DNA from: Flavobacteriaceae bacterium NBU2973
Lineage (GTDB): Bacteria; Bacteroidota; Bacteroidia; Flavobacteriales; Flavobacteriaceae
Direction: 5' to 3'
DNA length: 64,000 bases
Assembly (NCBI GenBank): GCA_026162565.1
Contig: JAOEIQ010000001.1
Coordinates: 248,001-312,000, forward strand
Part shown: positions 36,033 through 45,081 of the stretch, in pieces
How the letters are laid out: each line of letters begins with the position of its first letter
Numbering within the stretch: the first letter of the stretch is position 1
Position numbers and translations under genes: made by a program
The notes under the pieces: model-generated
Seen by the model: the letters and a program-made list of their open reading frames with translations, nothing else
Databases searched by the model: none
What the model was told of the DNA's origin: nothing

Positions 36033-37058
36033 ATGACACAAGAAGAAAAAATAAAAGTTGGAATTTCTATCGGAGACCTGAACGGAATAGGGACTGAAAT
36101 TATTTTAAAAACTTTTGAAGACAATCGTATTTTAGATTTTTGTACGCCCATTATTTTTGCTTCAACTAAATTAATGACTTTTTGCACACAGCATTTTAAT
36201 AGTGAACTCAATTTTCAGAGCATTAAAAACCTCAAGCAGATTTCTAATAATAAAGTAAATGTTTTTAATGTTTGGAATAATGACGTGCCCATAAACTTCG
36301 GCAATGATGATAAACAAGCTGGAGAGTATGCTATTAAGTCATTAAAATCTGCAGTAAATGCATTAAAAAACAACTCAATAGATGTGTTGCTAACCGCTCC
36401 AATTAATAAAAATAATATCCAGTCTGATGAATTCAAATTTCCTGGGCACACCGATTATTTAGCTCAAGAATTAGAAGGCGATTGTATGATGCTTATGGTT
36501 TCGGGTGAGTTGCGAGTTGGTTTATTAACAGACCACGTTCCTGTTAAGGATGTTCCAATTACTATTACTTCAAAATTAATTACAACCAAAATTCAAACCA
36601 TTCACAAAACCCTAAAACAAGATTTCAGAATATCAAAACCTAAAATTGCTGTTTTAGGAATAAATCCGCATACAGGAGATAATGGCGTAATAGGTTCAGA
36701 AGACGACACCGTTTTAAGACCTACTTTAAAACAAATAAAGGACAGAGGTATGTTGGTTTATGGTCCTTACGCAGCAGATAGTTTTTTTGGGTCTGATAAT
36801 TACAAAAGTTTCGATGCCATTATAGCATCGTATCATGATCAAGGGTTAATTCCATTTAAAACATTATCGTTTGGTAATGGTGTAAATTTTACCGCAGGAC
36901 TAAATAAAATTAGAACATCACCAGATCATGGAACTGCCTATGAAATAGCTGGAAAAGGAAAAGCAGATGCTAGCTCTTTTAAAGAAGCATTATTTACAGC
37001 TATAAAGATTTATAAGAACAGAGAAGAATACCTAAAATTAACAGAAAACCCACTTTAA
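36033..37058 (+). CDS. pdxA: 4-hydroxythreonine-4-phosphate dehydrogenase
   Basis: The chosen ATG gives 341 residues; a TTG two codons earlier is possible. The enzyme makes the pyridoxal phosphate precursor with NAD. Metal-binding His residues appear in FPGHTDYLA, GINPHTGDNG and ASYHDQGLIPFKTL, the three family motifs. SPDHGTAYEIAGKG near the end matches the substrate-binding tail. The gene is divergent from the riboflavin synthase gene and stands before the DUF177-rpmF operon. Confidence 0.95.
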   Translation: MTQEEKIKVGISIGDLNGIGTEIILKTFEDNRILDFCTPIIFASTKLMTFCTQHFNSELNFQSIKNLKQISNNKVNVFNVWNNDVPINFGNDDKQAGEYAIKSLKSAVNALKNNSIDVLLTAPINKNNIQSDEFKFPGHTDYLAQELEGDCMMLMVSGELRVGLLTDHVPVKDVPITITSKLITTKIQTIHKTLKQDFRISKPKIAVLGINPHTGDNGVIGSEDDTVLRPTLKQIKDRGMLVYGPYAADSFFGSDNYKSFDAIIASYHDQGLIPFKTLSFGNGVNFTAGLNKIRTSPDHGTAYEIAGKGKADASSFKEALFTAIKIYKNREEYLKLTENPL

Positions 37059-37120
37059 AAACACAAGTAAGATATCAACAAAAAAATGTTGATAATCTCT
37101 TTTGAATAAAGAATTTTTTA

Positions 37121-37128
37121 TATATTTG
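37121..37128 (+). promoter_or_regulatory. -7 promoter element of the DUF177-rpmF operon
   Basis: TATATTTG fits TAnnTTTG, with TTTG at 37101-37104 as a possible -33 element. The DUF177 start is 23 bases downstream. Confidence 0.6.
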
Positions 37129-37150
37129 CACGCTCAAAATAGGTGTGATA

Positions 37151-37690
37151 ATGAAGCATTTAAAGGAATTTGCAATTCCCTTTGTAGGATTAAAAGAAGG
37201 AAAACATCATTTTGATTATAAAATAGATAATACGTTCTTTGATTCTTTTGATTACGATGAGTTTAACAGCAGCGACGTGTTAGTAGATTTAACTCTTGAA
37301 AAAAAATCAACTCTTATGGAGTTGCATTTTGGTATAAAGGGTACAGTTAATATTAATTGTGATATTACTAACGAACCATTTAATCAAGCCATATCAAATG
37401 AGTTTGATTTAGTTGTTAAATTTGGAGAAGAGTATAATGATGAACATGATGAAATCTTAATACTACCTCACGGCGAATACGAATTGCATATTGAGCAATA
37501 CTGCTACGAATTAATTGTTTTAGCGGTACCAACAAAACGTATTCATCCTGGAGTTGAAGATGGAAGTTTAGATTCTGAAATACTTGATAAGCTGAAAGAA
37601 TTAAGTCCTGATAACAAAGAAAATAAAAAAGAAAACGAGGATATTGACCCTCGATGGAACACATTAAAGAAACTATTAACGGATAAATAA
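37151..37690 (+). CDS. DUF177 (YceD-like) protein
   Basis: The chosen ATG gives 179 residues; a GTG two codons earlier would add only Val-Ile. The family pattern VDLTLEKKSTLMELHFGIKG with VNINCDITNEPFNQ and CYELIVLAVPTKRIHPG is seen, and the Cys pair of many YceD proteins is partly retained. It is linked to 23S rRNA or ribosome assembly in E. coli (YceD is translated just before rpmF), and that coupling is kept here, with eight bases to rpmF. A C-terminal acidic/Lys-rich tail follows. Confidence 0.9.
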   Translation: MKHLKEFAIPFVGLKEGKHHFDYKIDNTFFDSFDYDEFNSSDVLVDLTLEKKSTLMELHFGIKGTVNINCDITNEPFNQAISNEFDLVVKFGEEYNDEHDEILILPHGEYELHIEQYCYELIVLAVPTKRIHPGVEDGSLDSEILDKLKELSPDNKENKKENEDIDPRWNTLKKLLTDK

Positions 37691-37698
37691 TATAAAAA

Positions 37699-37899
37699 AT
37701 GGCACATCCTAAAAGAAAAATCTCTAAAACAAGAAGAGATAAGAGAAGAACACATTATAAGGCAACTGCACCACAAATTGCTACGTGTCCAACTACAGGA
37801 GAAGCGCATTTGTATCATAGAGCGCATTGGCATGAAGGAAAATTGTACTATAGAGGTCAAGTATTAATAGACAATTCAGAACAAGAAAATTTAGCATAA
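37699..37899 (+). CDS. rpmF: 50S ribosomal protein L32
   Basis: The protein has 66 residues with the family start [20 protein letters not shown] and a central zinc-type region [20 protein letters not shown] in which one Cys remains and His residues replace the others, plus YYRGQVLI. It sits eight bases behind the DUF177 gene, the widely conserved arrangement. A strong terminator follows at 37921-37947. Confidence 0.95.
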   Translation: MAHPKRKISKTRRDKRRTHYKATAPQIATCPTTGEAHLYHRAHWHEGKLYYRGQVLIDNSEQENLA

Positions 37900-37920
37900 T
37901 TATTATGCACGCATATAATA

Positions 37921-37948
37921 AAACGCTCCTTTGTGAGCGTTTTTTTTA
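37921..37948 (+). terminator. Intrinsic terminator after rpmF
   Basis: AACGCTC and GAGCGTT pair around CTTTGT and are followed by a run of seven or more T residues. Confidence 0.88.
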
Positions 37949-37988
37949 TGTTTATTTTCTGAATCTATCAAAAAAACGTAATTTGCAT

Positions 37989-37996
37989 TAAATTTG
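37989..37996 (+). promoter_or_regulatory. -7 promoter element of fabH
   Basis: TAAATTTG matches TAnnTTTG and lies 79 bases before the fabH ATG, upstream of the leader hairpin. Confidence 0.5.
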
Positions 37997-38016
37997 ACTA
38001 AAAGGAGTAAAAAACG

Positions 38017-38046
38017 ATCGAAAAATGGGAATTTTTCGATTTTTTT
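38017..38046 (+). promoter_or_regulatory. Putative attenuator hairpin in the fabH leader
   Basis: ATCGAAAAAT and ATTTTTCGAT form ten perfect base pairs around GGGA, followed by six T residues and then AACATTTTTT. It resembles an intrinsic terminator and ends 29 bases before the fabH start codon, downstream of the probable promoter. The rpmF transcript already has its own terminator, so this one would act on fabH itself. Regulation by a fatty acid signal or a trans factor is an inference. Confidence 0.5.
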
Positions 38047-38075
38047 AACATTTTTTGTCTGATTAATAATAAAAG

Positions 38076-39065
38076 ATGAGTAAAATCACAGCGGCAATTA
38101 CAGCTGTAGGAGCTTATGTTCCTGAAGATGTGTTAACCAACAAGATGTTAGAATCTATGGTAGACACAAATGACGAATGGATTACCTCAAGAACAGGAAT
38201 TAAAGAACGCCGCATTCTCAAAAAAGAAGGTGAAGGAACCTCTTATCTAGCCATAAAAGCAGCAGAAAATCTTATAGAGAAATCAGGAATAGATCCAAAA
38301 ACTATAGATCTTGTTATTGTATCTACTGCTACTCCAGACATGAAAGCAGCTACAACTGCAGCTTATACGGCAAGTCAAATTGGTGCTACTAATGCATTTT
38401 CTTACGATTTAGAAGCCGCATGTTCAAGTTTTTTATACGGAATGTCAACAGCTTCAGCATACATAGAATCTGGTCGTTACAAAAGAGTGTTATTAATTGG
38501 TGCAGATAAAATGTCATCAATGATTAATTACACAGATAGAGCAACGTGCATAATTTTTGGAGACGGAGCGGGAGCAGTTTTATTTGAACCTAATACAGAA
38601 GGGTTAGGGTATCAAAACGAATATTTACGAAGCGATGGTGTTGGGCGTGAATTTTTGAGAGCTAAATTTGGAGGATCGAGCTATCCAACAACACCTGAAG
38701 CTCTAGCAAATCATGAACATGAAGTATTTCAAGATGGAAAACATGTTTTTAAATATGCCGTCAGTAATATGGCAGACGCAGCAGCTAAAATTTTAGAAAA
38801 AAACAATCTATCTAAAGACGATATTGCATGGTTAGTTCCGCATCAAGCAAATAAACGAATTATTGATGCAACAGCTAATCGTATAGAACTAGATCCCGAA
38901 AAGGTAATGATGAATATTCATAAGTATGGTAATACAACATCAGCAACATTGCCTTTATGCTTACATGATTATGAAAATCAACTAAAAAAAGGAGATAACA
39001 TTATTTTTGCCGCTTTTGGAGGCGGTTTCACTTGGGGCTCAATTTATTTAAAATGGGCTTATTAA
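38076..39065 (+). CDS. fabH: 3-oxoacyl-ACP synthase III
   Basis: The protein has 329 residues and starts fatty acid synthesis by condensing acyl-CoA with malonyl-ACP. The catalytic triad is C116 (LEAACSSFLYG), H256 (VPHQANKRI) and N286 (KYGNTTSA). The Gly-rich FGDGAGAVLF and the closing AAFGGGFTWGS are typical. The gene leads the fabH-accB-accC cluster, with short gaps to accB (37 bases) and then accC (87 bases). A leader hairpin (38017-38046) may control it. Confidence 0.97.
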   Translation: MSKITAAITAVGAYVPEDVLTNKMLESMVDTNDEWITSRTGIKERRILKKEGEGTSYLAIKAAENLIEKSGIDPKTIDLVIVSTATPDMKAATTAAYTASQIGATNAFSYDLEAACSSFLYGMSTASAYIESGRYKRVLLIGADKMSSMINYTDRATCIIFGDGAGAVLFEPNTEGLGYQNEYLRSDGVGREFLRAKFGGSSYPTTPEALANHEHEVFQDGKHVFKYAVSNMADAAAKILEKNNLSKDDIAWLVPHQANKRIIDATANRIELDPEKVMMNIHKYGNTTSATLPLCLHDYENQLKKGDNIIFAAFGGGFTWGSIYLKWAY

Positions 39066-39102
39066 TAACTAAAGACTAACTAATTAATCTAAATAACAGA
39101 AT

Positions 39103-39582
39103 ATGGAATTAAAAGATATTCAAAATTTAATCAAATTTGTAGCTAAATCAGGAGCTAGCGAGGTTAAATTAGAAACAGATGACATTAAGATAACTATTAA
39201 AACTGGAGCAGAAAACGAAACAACTTTTGTACAACAAATTCCAGTTGCTCAACAGTTAGCTCAACCAGTAGCAGCAGCTCCAGCACCAGCAACTGCAGCA
39301 ACTCCAGAACCAGCAGCTCCAGCTGCAGACGATAACTCAAAATATATTACAGTTAAATCTCCAATAATTGGAACTTTCTACAGAAAACCATCTCCAGACA
39401 AGCCAGTTTTTGTTGAGGTAGGACAGTCAATCGGAGAAGGTGATGTGCTTTGTGTTATTGAAGCCATGAAATTATTTAACGAAATAGAATCTGAAGTTTC
39501 TGGTAAAATCGTTAAAATTTTAGTAGACGATTCCTCTCCAGTAGAGTTTGATCAACCGTTATTTTTAGTAGATCCATCATAA
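39103..39582 (+). CDS. accB: Biotin carboxyl carrier protein of acetyl-CoA carboxylase
   Basis: The protein has 159 residues. The N-terminal part (1-40) holds VKLETDDIKITIKTG; an Ala/Pro-rich linker (about 50-75, AAAPAPATAATPEPAAPA) follows; the C-terminal biotinyl domain (about 80-157) carries IEAMKLFNE with the biotinylated K123. It carries CO2 from biotin carboxylase to acetyl-CoA. It lies between fabH and accC. Confidence 0.96.
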   Translation: MELKDIQNLIKFVAKSGASEVKLETDDIKITIKTGAENETTFVQQIPVAQQLAQPVAAAPAPATAATPEPAAPAADDNSKYITVKSPIIGTFYRKPSPDKPVFVEVGQSIGEGDVLCVIEAMKLFNEIESEVSGKIVKILVDDSSPVEFDQPLFLVDPS

Positions 39583-39669
39583 CCGTTTAAAAGTTCCAAT
39601 AGACAAATATCAAAATCCAGTAGTTGGAATTTGGTGATTGGAATTTGAATTTTTTAAAACTATAAAGTT
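39583..39669. repeat. accB-accC spacer with a 10-base direct repeat
   Basis: TTGGAATTTG occurs at 39624-39633 and again at 39638-39647. No terminator is seen, so accB and accC may still be co-transcribed. Confidence 0.4.
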
Positions 39670-41019
39670 ATGTTTAAAAAAATATTAGTTGCCAATAGAG
39701 GTGAAATTGCTTTACGAGTAATTAGAACCTGCAAAGAAATGGGCATAAAAACTGTAGCAGTTTATTCTACAGCTGATGCAGAAAGTTTACATGTAAAATT
39801 TGCTGACGAGGCTGTATGTATTGGACCAGCTCCTAGTAGAGAATCCTATTTAAAGATGTCTAATGTTATAGCAGCAGCAGAGATTACAAACGCTGATGCT
39901 ATTCATCCTGGTTATGGCTTTTTATCAGAAAATGCTAAATTCTCTAAAATCTGTGAAGAGCACGATATTAAATTTATTGGAGCGTCTCCTGATATGATTG
40001 ATAAAATGGGAGACAAGGCCAACGCTAAAGCAACTATGAAAGCTGCTGGTGTACCTTGTGTACCAGGTAGTGATGGCGTTATAGCAAACTTTAAGGAGTG
40101 TGAGAAACTTGCTCTAGAAACGGGATATCCAGTAATGTTAAAAGCATCTGCAGGAGGAGGTGGAAAAGGAATGCGAGCAGTTTGGAAACCGGAAAACCTA
40201 AAAGATGCTTGGGATTCTGCTCGTCAAGAATCAAAAGCAGCCTTTGGAAATGACGATATGTACATGGAAAAGCTTATTGAAGAGCCACGTCATATTGAGA
40301 TACAAGTTGTGGGTGACTCAAATGGTAAAGCATGTCATTTATCAGAAAGAGATTGTTCAGTTCAGCGAAGACACCAAAAATTAACCGAAGAAGTTCCGTC
40401 GCCATTTATGACAGATGAATTGCGTGATAAAATGGGTAAAGCTGCTGTAAGAGCCGCAGAATATATTAACTACGAAGGAGCAGGAACTGTAGAGTTTTTA
40501 GTAGATAAGCACAGAAATTTCTACTTCATGGAAATGAATACGCGAATTCAAGTAGAGCACCCAATTACAGAACAAGTAATTGATTTCGATTTAATTCGAG
40601 AACAAATTCTAGTAGCAGCTGGAGTGCCAATTTCTGGTAAAAATTATACACCTAATCTACATTCAATAGAATGTCGTATTAATGCAGAAGACCCTTATAA
40701 CGACTTTAGACCATCGCCAGGTAGAATTACCACATTACATGCTCCAGGAGGACATGGTGTACGATTAGACACACATGTATATGCAGGTTATATCATTCCA
40801 CCAAATTACGATTCTATGATTGCAAAATTAATCACGACTGCTCAAACTCGTGAGGAAGCTATTAATAAAATGAAACGTGCATTAGACGAGTTTGTAATAG
40901 AAGGTATAAAAACAACCATACCTTTCCATAGACAGTTAATGGATCATCCAGATTATTTAGCTGGAAATTATACCACCAAGTTTATGGAAGACTTTAAGAT
41001 GCAACCTTTAGAGGAATAA
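39670..41019 (+). CDS. accC: Acetyl-CoA carboxylase, biotin carboxylase subunit
   Basis: The protein has 449 residues of the ATP-grasp fold, the usual length. The opening [20 protein letters not shown], the ATP-grasp loop [12 protein letters not shown], the [16 protein letters not shown] region and the final barrel with [10 protein letters not shown] are all canonical. It carboxylates the biotin of AccB. It ends a fabH-accB-accC block. The perfect palindrome at 41029-41060 follows ten bases after the stop. Confidence 0.97.
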   Translation: MFKKILVANRGEIALRVIRTCKEMGIKTVAVYSTADAESLHVKFADEAVCIGPAPSRESYLKMSNVIAAAEITNADAIHPGYGFLSENAKFSKICEEHDIKFIGASPDMIDKMGDKANAKATMKAAGVPCVPGSDGVIANFKECEKLALETGYPVMLKASAGGGGKGMRAVWKPENLKDAWDSARQESKAAFGNDDMYMEKLIEEPRHIEIQVVGDSNGKACHLSERDCSVQRRHQKLTEEVPSPFMTDELRDKMGKAAVRAAEYINYEGAGTVEFLVDKHRNFYFMEMNTRIQVEHPITEQVIDFDLIREQILVAAGVPISGKNYTPNLHSIECRINAEDPYNDFRPSPGRITTLHAPGGHGVRLDTHVYAGYIIPPNYDSMIAKLITTAQTREEAINKMKRALDEFVIEGIKTTIPFHRQLMDHPDYLAGNYTTKFMEDFKMQPLEE

Positions 41020-41028
41020 TAAAATAAA

Positions 41029-41060
41029 AACTCCGTCCCGATAGCTATCGGGACGGAGTT
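41029..41060 (+). terminator. Perfect 16-base-arm palindrome behind accC (terminator)
   Basis: AACTCCGTCCCGATAG is immediately followed by its exact reverse complement CTATCGGGACGGAGTT. T-rich sequence (TGTTGTTTTT) follows. The inner CCCGATAGCTATCGGG is a palindrome seen widely in flavobacterial intergenic regions. It likely terminates the accC transcript. Confidence 0.7.
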
Positions 41061-41240
41061 TGTTGTTTTTTAGGTGTTTCCTCTTTAAGTGATTGAGGTT
41101 CTCAAAATCACCTAAAGAATCAGGCCATCCACTAAATCTTTTTTGATAACAAAAAAGGATATCACTTTAATTACGAATTCCAAATTAATAAAATAAGCAT
41201 ACATGAGTAATCCTTAACACAAAAGGAGTATTTTAGAGAG

Positions 41241-42350
41241 ATGAACTTATCTTATTGGGAAATAAAATCTTGGCTAACTAATGTTGACTATACCATTGTA
41301 GGTAGTGGAATAGTTGGTCTTAACTCTGCATTAAATTTAAAAGAACGCTTTCCTAAAGCTAATATTCTTGTTTTAGAAAAAGGAATTTTACCACAAGGAG
41401 CTAGCACAAAAAACGCAGGTTTTGCATGCTTTGGTAGTTTAAGCGAAGTTATAGATGACTTAAAATCGCATTCAGAAAATGAAGTTTTAGAACTTATAAA
41501 AAAACGCGTAGATGGTTTACAGTTATTACGAGAAACTTTAGGTGATCATACAATCGATTACCAAGAATTAGGAGGCCATGAGCTGTTTACCAATAGTGAT
41601 GATTTATATGAAGAATGTTTGTCTAAAAAGGATGCGATTAATTCACTTTTAAAACCACTTTTTAATCAGGATGTTTATAGTTTACAAGACAATAGATTTC
41701 AATTTCATAATATAAAAAATAACTACATTTTCAATCAATTTGAAGGACAAATTGATACAGGAAAAATGATGGAAGCCTTGCTTCAAAAAGTACAGAAAAA
41801 AGGAGTTAAAATACTTAATAATAGCGCTGTAGAAGGTTTTTCAGAGGATTTAAATTCGGTAAAAATTAAAACCAATCAATTAGAGTTTTCAACGTCTAAA
41901 TTATTAATAGCCACTAATGGTTTTGCTTCACAACTTTTAAGCGAAAATGTAAAACCAGCAAGAGCACAGGTACTAATTACAAAGCCTATAGATAACCTTC
42001 ATATTAAAGGAACTTTTCATTTAGATAGAGGTTATTACTATTTCAGAAATATAGATAACCGTATTTTATTTGGAGGAGGACGAAACCTTGATTTTCAAGC
42101 AGAAGAGACTACCGAATTCTCTCAAACACAGCTTGTTCAAAATAAACTAGAACAACTATTAAAAACCACTATTTTACCTGATACACCTTTTGAAATAGAA
42201 CATCGTTGGTCTGGTATTATGGGAGTTGGCAATCAAAAAAAAGCTATAATAAAACAAGTAAGTAATAATGTATTTTGTGGAGTTCGGCTAGGTGGAATGG
42301 GAGTAGCTATTGGAAGCATAGTTGGTAAAGAATTAGCAGATTTATTCTAA
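41241..42350 (+). CDS. FAD-dependent oxidoreductase (DAO family)
   Basis: The protein has 369 residues. The dinucleotide-binding motif is TIVGSGIVGLNSALNLKERF with LVLEKG 20 residues later, the DAO-family hallmark. The rest of the family layout is recognizable, including VEGFSEDLN and the final GVRLGGMGVAIGSIVGKEL. Family members oxidize amino acids or amines, but the substrate is unknown. The stop TAA overlaps the ATG of the next gene by one base, implying coupling with the Gre-like factor. No signal peptide is visible, so it is cytoplasmic. Confidence 0.85.
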   Translation: MNLSYWEIKSWLTNVDYTIVGSGIVGLNSALNLKERFPKANILVLEKGILPQGASTKNAGFACFGSLSEVIDDLKSHSENEVLELIKKRVDGLQLLRETLGDHTIDYQELGGHELFTNSDDLYEECLSKKDAINSLLKPLFNQDVYSLQDNRFQFHNIKNNYIFNQFEGQIDTGKMMEALLQKVQKKGVKILNNSAVEGFSEDLNSVKIKTNQLEFSTSKLLIATNGFASQLLSENVKPARAQVLITKPIDNLHIKGTFHLDRGYYYFRNIDNRILFGGGRNLDFQAEETTEFSQTQLVQNKLEQLLKTTILPDTPFEIEHRWSGIMGVGNQKKAIIKQVSNNVFCGVRLGGMGVAIGSIVGKELADLF

Positions 42351-42799
42351 TGACTATAAAACAAGAACTATACAATAAATGTCTTCAATTTATAGACAAT
42401 CGTCTAGAAACCATACAGGATACAATTAACGACATTCAAAAATCATTAACTACAGAAACAAAAAGTAGCGCAGGCGATAAACATGAAACTGGACGAGCTA
42501 TGCTTCAATTAGAAAGAGAGAAAGCAGGCAATCAGTTAGCAGAAATAGAACAAATTAAAGAGATGTTAAAAAAAGTTCAGATTAATAAGTCTGCTAATAC
42601 TACTAAATTGGGTAGTTTAGTTTTTACAACCCAATTAAATTATTTTATTGCCATCAGTGCTGGGGAACTAAAAATTAAGGATCAAACTTTTTATGCTATT
42701 TCTCCAGCGACGCCAATTGCTAAAGAATTGTTAGGAAAGCAAAAAGGAGACAAAATTACTTTTAGAAGCAGTACCTTTGTAATCACCAAAATTTTATAA
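42350..42799 (+). CDS. Gre-like RNA polymerase factor
   Basis: The protein has 149 residues, close to GreA. The N-terminal half is a coiled-coil hairpin. At its tip AGDKHETGRAM places D43 and E46 at the D-x-x-E spacing of the catalytic acidic residues of GreA (D41, E44). The C-terminal half (about 80-148) resembles the FKBP-like GreA domain, with SPATPIAKELLGKQKGDKITF, the usual end motif. Homologues in flavobacteria are sometimes labelled '3-oxoacyl-ACP synthase', which is not supported by the sequence. It may restart backtracked RNA polymerase. It is translationally coupled to the DAO oxidase and 32 bases before the RND gene. Confidence 0.68.
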   Translation: MTIKQELYNKCLQFIDNRLETIQDTINDIQKSLTTETKSSAGDKHETGRAMLQLEREKAGNQLAEIEQIKEMLKKVQINKSANTTKLGSLVFTTQLNYFIAISAGELKIKDQTFYAISPATPIAKELLGKQKGDKITFRSSTFVITKIL

Positions 42800-42831
42800 T
42801 ACATAGTTTTGCTTTATTGAAACTTTAGACA

Positions 42832-45081
42832 ATGACTAACGTCAAGAAAATAGTTAGAGGAATCATAAAATTTAGAATTCCTATAATAGTAATACTTACA
42901 TTGCTAATGGGGCTTTCAGGGCATCAAACCTTACAAAAGTTAAGTGTAGATAACTCCCTGTCTATCTGGTTCTTAGAAGACGATCCAAGTTATAAAGCGT
43001 ATATAGATTATCAAGAAAGTTTTGGGTCTGATGAGATTTTTATTGCGATGCTTCCAGTAGAGAATGCTATTGGAAAGAATGAAATGATTAAACTTGAAGC
43101 GCTTCATCAACGTATTGAATCTTTACCATATGTCAACACAACTTTTAGTTTGGCAAAAGCTAAGTATCCGATTTATGCTAACAATAAAATTAATTTCGAC
43201 GACTTATATAATTCAAAAAGAAGTGAAAAAGGCTTAAAAAATTTATTTTCAAAATTACCTAACATTACTTCTCAACTTGTAACTAAAGATTACAAAAACC
43301 AACTCTTTTATATTCAGTTAAACCCTACTCCAACTATAGAGAAAGAGCGTCAAGATATTGCTGCTGAAATGCGTTCTATTATTGAAAGCAATTATTCAAA
43401 CTATTATCTAACAGGGCCACCGGTTTTAAATGAAGCTTACAGTAAGGGTATTTATAAAGAAAGTCTAACCTTTGGAGTTCTCACTGTGTTAGTAATTACT
43501 GTAATGCTTTTATTTCTATTGCCTAGTAAGCGCTATTTGATCATTGCTTTACTTTCTGTTGCTGTACCAGTAAGTTTACTGTTTGGATTAATAACATCAT
43601 TAGGTTTTGCTTTGAATATGATTTCTATGCTCATACCAACTATATTAATGGTTTATAGTGTAAGTGACGCTGTACATATAATTAATATTTACCATAAAGA
43701 AGGTTTAGCAAATACATCGTTATCTAAAATTGATTTACTTTCTCTTGCAGTAAGAAAAAGCTTAACACCTTGTTTTTACACTACGCTTACAACGTTTGTT
43801 GGTTATTTTGCCTTATACATTTCGCCTTTACCAGCATTTAAAAACATGGGAGTTTTTACGTGTATAGGTTTAGTGTTAAGTTTTGTCTTGGTATATGTAA
43901 TTACTATAATTGGCTTTAGTTTCATGAGTTTAAACTTTAATAAAGTCAAACCTTTATTAACATTAAAAGGGTTTTCTCAAAGCAGTTTTATTACCTGGCT
44001 AAATCATGTAACCTCTGTTTATAAAACATCAATTATTATAGGTTTTACTGCCGTACTTTTATTTGGTATGTATTCAATTTTTCAAGTTGATATAGATACA
44101 AACTCTAGAGATCTTTTAGCTGAAGGAAAAGCAAAACAAGATTTAAGAGCTGTTGAGGTAGAATTAGGAGGTAGTAATCGCCTTCAGATTAACATTTCGA
44201 CCACTAATAAGGATATAATTCTTAATAAAGATGCGATTAAGCGTTTAGAAGTTTTTCAAAAAAAACTAGAAGACAATCCACTTATATCTAACCCAGTTTC
44301 AGTTATTACTCTAAAGTCGTTTTTAGAGAAAAGAACGCCAGTTCTATTTCAATCTAATGTTACTGAAGATAAATTAAAAAACACCTTATCAGAAATTGAT
44401 ACAAACGACAATAAATTTTTTAAACTATTTTCCGACGATTTAACAACGGCAGGCTTTACTTTAACTTTAATGGAAATGCAAACCTCGGAGTTAGAGCAAG
44501 TTTTAGAGGATATTAAAATTGCTTTTGAATCGTCATTTGATACGAATGCTTATAGCCTTAAAATTAATGGTTTTGCGGTCGTGTTTTCACAATTAAATAA
44601 CTTTATATTAGAAACACAGTTTAAATCGTTTTTTGCCGCCTTTTTTGTGGCGTTCTTATGTCTTTTAGTGTTTATAAGAAGCATAAGAACTACGCTTTTA
44701 GTATTAATTCCTAATTTATTACCACTTGCTGTTTTGGCAATTTTAATGAGCTTATTAGATATTCCTTTAGATGTAACAACAGCTATGATTACGCCAATTA
44801 TGTTAGGTATAGCTATGGACGATACCATTCATTTGGTGTATAAGTATAGACCTAGTAAAACTATTATGGGTTCTTCTGAATTACGAATGAATAATGCCAT
44901 AAGTTATACAGGAGGCGCATTATTTTCAACAACAATTGCATTGGTAGGAGGCTTTCTAATAATAGCTTCTAGTGCCACACCATCTGTAAGAGATTTTGGT
45001 TTGCTTTGTGCTACAACTGTAGCAATTGCACTAATTACTGATATTTTTTATTTACCATCGTTGTTGAAGAAATTTGATTAA
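42832..45081 (+). CDS. RND superfamily exporter (MMPL/HpnN-like)
   Basis: The protein has 749 residues with two similar halves, each with about six membrane helices and a large periplasmic loop (about 45-205 and 430-590). The second half contains the TAMITPIMLGIAMDDTIHLV pattern and the first SMLIPTILMVYSVSDAVHI, the RND helix-4 Asp motif repeated. The two-half, single-chain form is the MMPL/HpnN group, which moves lipids or hydrophobic compounds; the substrate is unknown. It is same-strand with the DAO and Gre-like genes. Its stop interlocks with the convergent ABC gene. Confidence 0.86.
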   Translation: MTNVKKIVRGIIKFRIPIIVILTLLMGLSGHQTLQKLSVDNSLSIWFLEDDPSYKAYIDYQESFGSDEIFIAMLPVENAIGKNEMIKLEALHQRIESLPYVNTTFSLAKAKYPIYANNKINFDDLYNSKRSEKGLKNLFSKLPNITSQLVTKDYKNQLFYIQLNPTPTIEKERQDIAAEMRSIIESNYSNYYLTGPPVLNEAYSKGIYKESLTFGVLTVLVITVMLLFLLPSKRYLIIALLSVAVPVSLLFGLITSLGFALNMISMLIPTILMVYSVSDAVHIINIYHKEGLANTSLSKIDLLSLAVRKSLTPCFYTTLTTFVGYFALYISPLPAFKNMGVFTCIGLVLSFVLVYVITIIGFSFMSLNFNKVKPLLTLKGFSQSSFITWLNHVTSVYKTSIIIGFTAVLLFGMYSIFQVDIDTNSRDLLAEGKAKQDLRAVEVELGGSNRLQINISTTNKDIILNKDAIKRLEVFQKKLEDNPLISNPVSVITLKSFLEKRTPVLFQSNVTEDKLKNTLSEIDTNDNKFFKLFSDDLTTAGFTLTLMEMQTSELEQVLEDIKIAFESSFDTNAYSLKINGFAVVFSQLNNFILETQFKSFFAAFFVAFLCLLVFIRSIRTTLLVLIPNLLPLAVLAILMSLLDIPLDVTTAMITPIMLGIAMDDTIHLVYKYRPSKTIMGSSELRMNNAISYTGGALFSTTIALVGGFLIIASSATPSVRDFGLLCATTVAIALITDIFYLPSLLKKFD

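Noticed and set aside
42350-42799. Calling this gene a 3-oxoacyl-ACP synthase
   Set aside because: The protein is 149 residues, has no catalytic Cys-His-Asn set and matches a Gre coiled-coil plus FKBP-like layout.
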